NCBI GenBank assembly: GCA_030917625.1
Contig: JAUPUJ010000021.1
Location: 1-9,747, forward strand
Length of the DNA: 9,747 nt
Reading direction: 5' to 3'
Source of the DNA: Patescibacteria group bacterium
GTDB lineage: Bacteria; Patescibacteriota; Minisyncoccia; Phycocordibacterales; XYD1-FULL-46-19
Shown here in pieces: positions 7,519-9,747 of this stretch. The notes below the pieces were generated by a model. That model was not told where the DNA came from and did no database searches. It worked only from the letters and a program-made list of their open reading frames with translations. Position 1 is the first letter of the stretch; every line of letters begins with the position of its first letter. A program made the position numbers and the translations under genes.

Positions 7519-7676
7519 TAAAAAGACCGCCGGTTCCCTAAGGATACCGGCGGTTTTATGTGGCGAGGGGGCAGAGATACCTTCATCCATCAGAAACTTA
7601 ATTCCTGGCAGTCTTCCTACCACAGCCATCGGCGGGTGGTTTTTTTGGAACATCCCTATGGGCCGTCCTCTCTCTA
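7519..7676 (-). ncRNA. Structured small RNA unit, family not recognised
   Basis: A near-consensus promoter directly upstream and a strong terminator at the end define a transcript of about 155 nt with no complete reading frame: the one long frame enters upstream of the promoter and passes through the terminator stem. Consecutive hairpins can be drawn in the minus sense. The first has GGAC and GTTCC closing a CCC-ATA-GGG tip near the 5' end. The second, after an A7 run, has ACCAC and GTGGT closing GCC-GAT-GGC. The third, with CCA and TGG closing GAA/TTC, is followed by the terminator. It does not show the SRP RNA tip, RNase P or tmRNA hallmarks that I could recognise. A small protein from an internal ATG is possible but would have to be translated through the terminator, so noncoding is preferred. 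Confidence 0.55.
7526..7554. terminator. Strong terminator, mainly for the minus-strand RNA unit
   Basis: ACCGCCGGT (7526-7534) pairs perfectly with ACCGGCGGT (7546-7554), and TCC/GGA extends the stem inward beyond one bulged base. On the minus strand the stem is followed by CTTTTTATTT, a textbook intrinsic terminator. On the plus strand only TTTTATG follows, so it would end the Gmad2-gene transcript less efficiently. Confidence 0.85.
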
Positions 7677-7682
7677 ATGATA

Positions 7683-7710
7683 AGTATAGCATAATAGTAA
7701 AATATGTCAA
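7683..7710 (-). promoter_or_regulatory. Near-consensus sigma70-type promoter of the small RNA unit
   Basis: On the minus strand a perfect TTGACA (7705-7710) is followed after 16 bases by TATACT (7683-7688), and TGC just before it makes an extended -10. It is the best promoter match in the window. The -35 starts only 6 bases after the tRNA-Ala discriminator base, so the two transcription units abut; initiation is expected near 7676. Confidence 0.8.
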
Positions 7711-7716
7711 GTAGTG

Positions 7717-7789
7717 TGGACCTTAGCGGACTCGAACCGCTCACCTTACCCATGCCATGGGTGCGCTCTACCAGATGAGCTAAAGGCCC
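7717..7789 (-). tRNA. tRNA-Ala (anticodon GGC)
   Basis: The minus strand folds as a complete 73-nt tRNA: acceptor GGGCCTT with AAGGTCC, D-arm GCTC/GAGC, anticodon loop ATGGCAT with anticodon GGC (7754-7756), T-arm AGCGG-TTCGAGT-CCGCT, and discriminator A at 7717. The third acceptor pair is G-U, the identity element for alanyl-tRNA synthetase, which agrees with the anticodon reading GCC/GCU. The anticodon stem has one C-A mismatch at its outermost pair (27-43). CCA is not encoded (CAC follows), so it must be added by CCA transferase. Confidence 0.96.
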
Positions 7790-7845
7790 TTATTTCTTTG
7801 CTAATTTAGCATATTTTTGGTAGATTTAGAAGCATTAAAGCCTGG

Positions 7846-7856
7846 TAAAGTAGAAT
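7846..7856 (+). promoter_or_regulatory. Possible -10 region for the small-protein/ychF operon
   Basis: TGGTAAAGT contains an extended -10-like element (TAAAGT, 7846-7851), overlapping TAGAAT (7851-7856). Either would start transcription 14-20 bases before the ATG at 7877, giving a very short leader without a Shine-Dalgarno site. The best hexamer 17 bases upstream is the poor GATTTA, so this is tentative. Confidence 0.3.
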
Positions 7857-7876
7857 AAATTAAAATATTTAAACTT

Positions 7877-8095
7877 ATGATTAAAGATTTCTTAATGCGT
7901 CAAATGTTGAAGCGTCAAGGAGCGACTGATGCTCAAATTGACCAGATTTTACCTATTATCAACAAAAATCCTGAGTTATTTCAGAAGATTGCCAAAGAGA
8001 CTCAAGAGCGAGTTAAGAAAGGGGAAAATCAAACCCAAGCGGCGATTATGGTGATGAAAAAATATCAAGCCGAATTAAAAAAGTTGCAACAATAA
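7877..8095 (+). CDS. Small helical protein of unknown function, upstream of ychF
   Basis: The 72-residue protein is not one I can name. It is almost entirely helix-compatible, strongly charged (Lys/Glu/Gln), without Cys, signal peptide or membrane segment, so probably cytoplasmic. Three helices can be guessed: MIKDFLMRQMLKRQG, then DAQIDQILPIINKNPELFQKI, then a longer C-terminal helix with a possible coiled-coil stretch ending KKYQAELKKLQQ. The segment GATDAQIDQIL recalls the start of small three-helix UBA-like folds, which is a weak resemblance only. The stop is 3 bases before the ychF start, so the two are co-transcribed and probably translationally coupled; a role near the ribosome together with YchF is conceivable but unproven. 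Codon usage looks like that of its neighbours, and the operon spacing supports it as a real gene. Confidence 0.75.
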   Translation: MIKDFLMRQMLKRQGATDAQIDQILPIINKNPELFQKIAKETQERVKKGENQTQAAIMVMKKYQAELKKLQQ

Positions 8096-8098
8096 TTT

Positions 8099-9178
8099 AT
8101 GGGACTTTCTATTGGGATTGTAGGTTTACCGAATGTTGGCAAATCAACTCTTTTTAATGCACTAACAAAAAAATCTGTCCCGGCGGAAAATTATCCTTTT
8201 TGTACTATTGATCCGTCTGTGGGGATTGTGTCTGTGCCAGATGATCGTTTAGAAAAACTAGCGCAGTTTAGTGCTTCAGCTAAAGTTATTCCGCCAGCGA
8301 TAGAATTTACCGACATCGCAGGACTAGTGAAAGGGGCTTCCGAAGGCGAAGGTTTGGGTAATCAATTTTTAGCTCATATTCGAGAAGTGGATGCTATTGC
8401 TCAGGTGGTGCGTATTTTTCCTGATAAAAATATTACTCATGTGGCAGGAGAAATAAATCCATTAAATGATGTGGAAGTTATAAATCTCGAGCTTATTTTA
8501 GCTGACATGCAAACGGTGACTAAAAGGAAAAGTAATATTACTCGTGAAGTAAAGCGAGGTGACAAAGAAGCAGTTAAAGAAGATGAACTCTTAACGAAAA
8601 TAATTACTGTTTTGGAAGCAGGAAAATTGGCTTCATCTTTAGATTTAACCGAAGACGAAAAAAATATCACTAGGACTTGGCATCTGCTTTCGATCAAGCC
8701 AATTTTATATGTTTTTAATAAAAAAAGCGGCGGGGAAGCGGTAGATACGACACCGCTTGAAAATTTAGCCAAGGAACAAGGATCAGGTTTTGTGGTGGTA
8801 GATGCTGGAGTGGAGCAAGAATTATCAACTTTAGACGCGGGGGATAAGGAAATTTTTAGAGCTGAACTCGGAGCTTCTGATGATGGAATTAATAATTTAA
8901 TTACCGAAAGTTATAAGTTGCTAGGTCTGATGACTTACTTTACCACTGGGCCTGATGAGACTAGAGGTTGGACTATAAAACAAAATTCAACTGCGCCGGT
9001 TGCGGGTATGGCGATTCATACTGATTTTAAGGAAAAATTTATTCGAGCGGAAGTAGTTTTTTGGCAAGATTTGTTGGAAGCTGGGTCACTGGCTCGAGCA
9101 CGGGAGAAAGGTTTGGTTCGGACTGAAGGTAAAGAATATATTGTTAAAGATGGGGATGTGATTGAGTTTAGAATTTAG
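8099..9178 (+). CDS. ychF: Ribosome-associated P-loop ATPase YchF (Obg family)
   Basis: The 359-residue protein is a full-length YchF/OLA1-type NTPase (E. coli 363), a cytosolic ribosome- and stress-linked translation factor. The G1 loop is GLPNVGKS (9-16) and the G3 region is DIAG (72-75) followed by LVKGASEGEGLGNQFL, the signature of this subfamily. A helical insertion spans about 125-195. The C-terminal TGS domain (about 276-359) contains LGLMTYFTTGPDETRGWTI, AIHTDFKEKFIRAEV and IVKDGDVIEFRI. The G4 position reads NKKS (207-210) rather than the NxxE typical of ATP-preferring YchF, so nucleotide preference cannot be assumed. It follows the 72-residue protein by 3 bases and has no Shine-Dalgarno of its own, which supports coupling. 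The TAG stop is followed by a converging minus-strand RNA-like unit. Confidence 0.96.
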   Translation: MGLSIGIVGLPNVGKSTLFNALTKKSVPAENYPFCTIDPSVGIVSVPDDRLEKLAQFSASAKVIPPAIEFTDIAGLVKGASEGEGLGNQFLAHIREVDAIAQVVRIFPDKNITHVAGEINPLNDVEVINLELILADMQTVTKRKSNITREVKRGDKEAVKEDELLTKIITVLEAGKLASSLDLTEDEKNITRTWHLLSIKPILYVFNKKSGGEAVDTTPLENLAKEQGSGFVVVDAGVEQELSTLDAGDKEIFRAELGASDDGINNLITESYKLLGLMTYFTTGPDETRGWTIKQNSTAPVAGMAIHTDFKEKFIRAEVVFWQDLLEAGSLARAREKGLVRTEGKEYIVKDGDVIEFRI

Positions 9179-9182
9179 ACAA

Positions 9183-9335
9183 TAAAAAAACCACAAAAAT
9201 TTCAGGGTTTGAAAAGGTAATTCGGTCGCCCCTACTATACCTCCCTTAATTTTTGTGGTAGCCAACTGTGGTCATTCCTTTTATGGGAAAAGAGGGAGGT
9301 TGGCCAGTACCTATCTCGAGTATTTGTATACTATC
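9183..9335 (-). ncRNA. Putative structured RNA unit ending in a long hairpin terminator
   Basis: Reading the minus strand, TGGCCAAC pairs with GTTGGCTA (8 bp with one G-U) around a loop carrying an inner CTTTT/AAAAG stem. The unit then ends in a long terminator-like hairpin. No open frame of note exists. The 5' end is set only roughly; promoter-like TATACA near 9328-9333 has no good -35. It opposes the 3' end of ychF, so it might instead be an RNA processed from the unit upstream. The family is not recognised. Confidence 0.35.
9190..9259 (-). terminator. Long hairpin with T-run, minus-strand terminator
   Basis: ACCACAAAAATT (9190-9201 on the plus strand) pairs perfectly over 12 bp with 9248-9259. 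AGGG (9204-9207) and CCCT (9243-9246) extend the stem, leaving a loop of about 35 bases with further short pairing. In the minus sense it is followed directly by a run of seven T. In the plus sense AGCC follows, so it is not a normal terminator for ychF, although the hairpin could protect or pause the ychF 3' end. Confidence 0.65.
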
Positions 9336-9386
9336 ATTTTTCACCGAAAAAGGAAGCTGGTAGTATTGTGGGGTTTTAAATTAAAC

Positions 9387-9540
9387 AAATAAAAAGGTCG
9401 GATACCAAAGACAGATTTTGTCTCTAGTATCCGACCAGATGGGTTGCGAGGCTATTGCCAGCACAGGCGGAGCCTGATTTTTGACTTAGCCATAGGGTTG
9501 GGTATTTAATCCGACCTTTCACAACTAGATATAGCTTACA
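9387..9540 (-). ncRNA. Putative structured RNA unit with duplicated terminator arm
   Basis: The minus-strand unit ends in a very strong terminator. It holds an inner hairpin (GGCTA with TAGCC enclosing CAGGC-TCC-GCCTG, about 9450-9495). Its 5' part carries GGTCGGAT, a second copy of the 5' arm of the terminator stem. The only short frame, starting ATGGCTAAG, ends after 13 codons. Promoter-like candidates upstream (TTGCGC, 17 bases, TAAGCT; or TATATC) are weak, so the 5' end is approximate. The family is not recognised. Confidence 0.45.
9396..9436 (-). terminator. Very strong intrinsic terminator of the minus-strand RNA unit
   Basis: GGTCGGATAC and GTATCCGACC pair over 10 perfect base pairs (9396-9405 with 9427-9436). 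A further 7 bp including G-U pairs continue inward to a 7-base loop, 17 bp in all. On the minus strand TTTTTATTTG follows. On the plus strand there is no T-run after the stem. Confidence 0.85.
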
Positions 9541-9544
9541 ATGA

Positions 9545-9713
9545 TTTATTTTTGAGCGCAAATCAAAAGTTCCGGAAAAGATTTTTACCTTGTATTTTAG
9601 CCATTATTTATCCCCAATTTCATATACATTTTCTCTAATTTATCTACCTAAAAATGTTACAATAACATATAAGTTTACAGTTAATTTAGTGGGTAAACTA
9701 AACTAAATAATTA
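9545..9713 (+). promoter_or_regulatory. AT-rich upstream region with overlapping palindromes
   Basis: No gene is seen here. TGTTACAAT (9655-9663) is an extended -10-like element predicting a start near 9670. Just downstream are two overlapping inverted repeats: GTTTAC (9673-9678) with GTAAAC (9693-9698), and TTTAGT (9685-9690) with ACTAAA (9697-9702). TTTACA (9674-9679) and TAAACT (9699-9704) could form an alternative promoter with a 19-base spacer. It looks like the control region of a gene starting near 9714. Confidence 0.3.
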
Positions 9714-9747
9714 ATGATTTCCACCCGAGAAAACAATTCGTTTTTCT
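9714..9747 (+). CDS. Possible start of a gene running off the right edge
   Basis: ATG at 9714 opens a frame of 11 codons (MISTRENNSFF) that is still open at the window end. It follows a promoter-like, palindrome-bearing AT-rich region and, like most starts here, has no Shine-Dalgarno site. Eleven codons are too few for any functional statement; it could be a chance frame. Confidence 0.25.
   Translation, partial: MISTRENNSFF

Noticed and set aside
7501..7710. 69-residue minus-strand frame between tRNA-Ala and the Gmad2 gene
   Set aside because: It begins inside the promoter -35 and ends beyond the intrinsic terminator, so no transcript would carry it whole; the region is better explained as a structured RNA.
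8437..8772. 111-residue antisense frame inside ychF
   Set aside because: It is the reverse-strand shadow of a clearly conserved gene and shows no recognisable domain.
9183..9540. CRISPR array, insertion sequence or MITE in the gene-poor right end
   Set aside because: The repeats are single inverted pairs with T-runs typical of terminators; there are no regularly spaced direct repeats, transposase fragments or target-site duplications.
9608..9616. TTATCCCCA as a DnaA box and origin of replication
   Set aside because: It is a single site with one mismatch to TTATCCACA, with no cluster and no dnaA or dnaN nearby.
1..9747. TGA recoded as glycine
   Set aside because: No in-frame TGA occurs in the long genes, and TGA terminates the receiver-like gene just before its terminator.

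Overview
The window reads as a chromosomal segment of an ultra-small-genome bacterium, most likely of the Candidate Phyla Radiation (Patescibacteria, Parcubacteria-like). The grounds are an AT-rich sequence, A/T-rich leaders without Shine-Dalgarno sites before most genes, a membrane-anchored Gmad2-type protein, a short MscL, a tRNA without encoded CCA and many short hypothetical units. TGA is used as a real stop (response-regulator-like gene) and never appears inside the long frames, so the TGA-to-Gly codes of Gracilibacteria/Absconditabacteria are not in use. The lineage is an inference from gene content, not a phylogenetic result.

Layout. Bases 1-4883 (+) hold the 3' 1626 codons of a very large secreted multidomain protein: beta-helix-like repeats, a fibronectin type III-like domain, a cellulase-type Ig domain, a GH9 glycoside hydrolase domain, a Pro/Glu linker, two carbohydrate-binding-like beta-sandwich regions and a C-terminal amphipathic tail. 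It continues beyond the left edge. Eleven bases later comes an NAD(P)-dependent malic enzyme, and seven bases after that the mechanosensitive channel MscL, so the three may form one transcription unit. A terminator hairpin at 6399-6423 faces a convergent (-) gene for a receiver-like protein that lacks the phospho-acceptor Asp. This gene has its own promoter and the only strong Shine-Dalgarno site in the window. A divergent spacer with a 9+9 bp palindrome separates it from a (+) membrane-anchored Gmad2-domain protein.

Bases 7514-7789 (-) carry tRNA-Ala(GGC) and, directly downstream, a near-consensus promoter followed by a structured RNA unit of about 155 nt ending in a strong terminator. Then come a 72-residue helical protein and ychF (+), three bases apart. 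The last 570 bases hold no long gene. Two further (-) strand terminator-ended, structured, apparently noncoding units lie at about 9183-9335 and 9387-9540, followed by an AT-rich control-like region and the possible first 11 codons of a (+) gene running off the right edge.

The most unusual items are the giant GH9 protein in an apparent CPR genome, the pseudo-receiver, and three minus-strand RNA-like units placed between plus-strand protein genes. One of these units carries a duplicated terminator arm that allows mutually exclusive folds.
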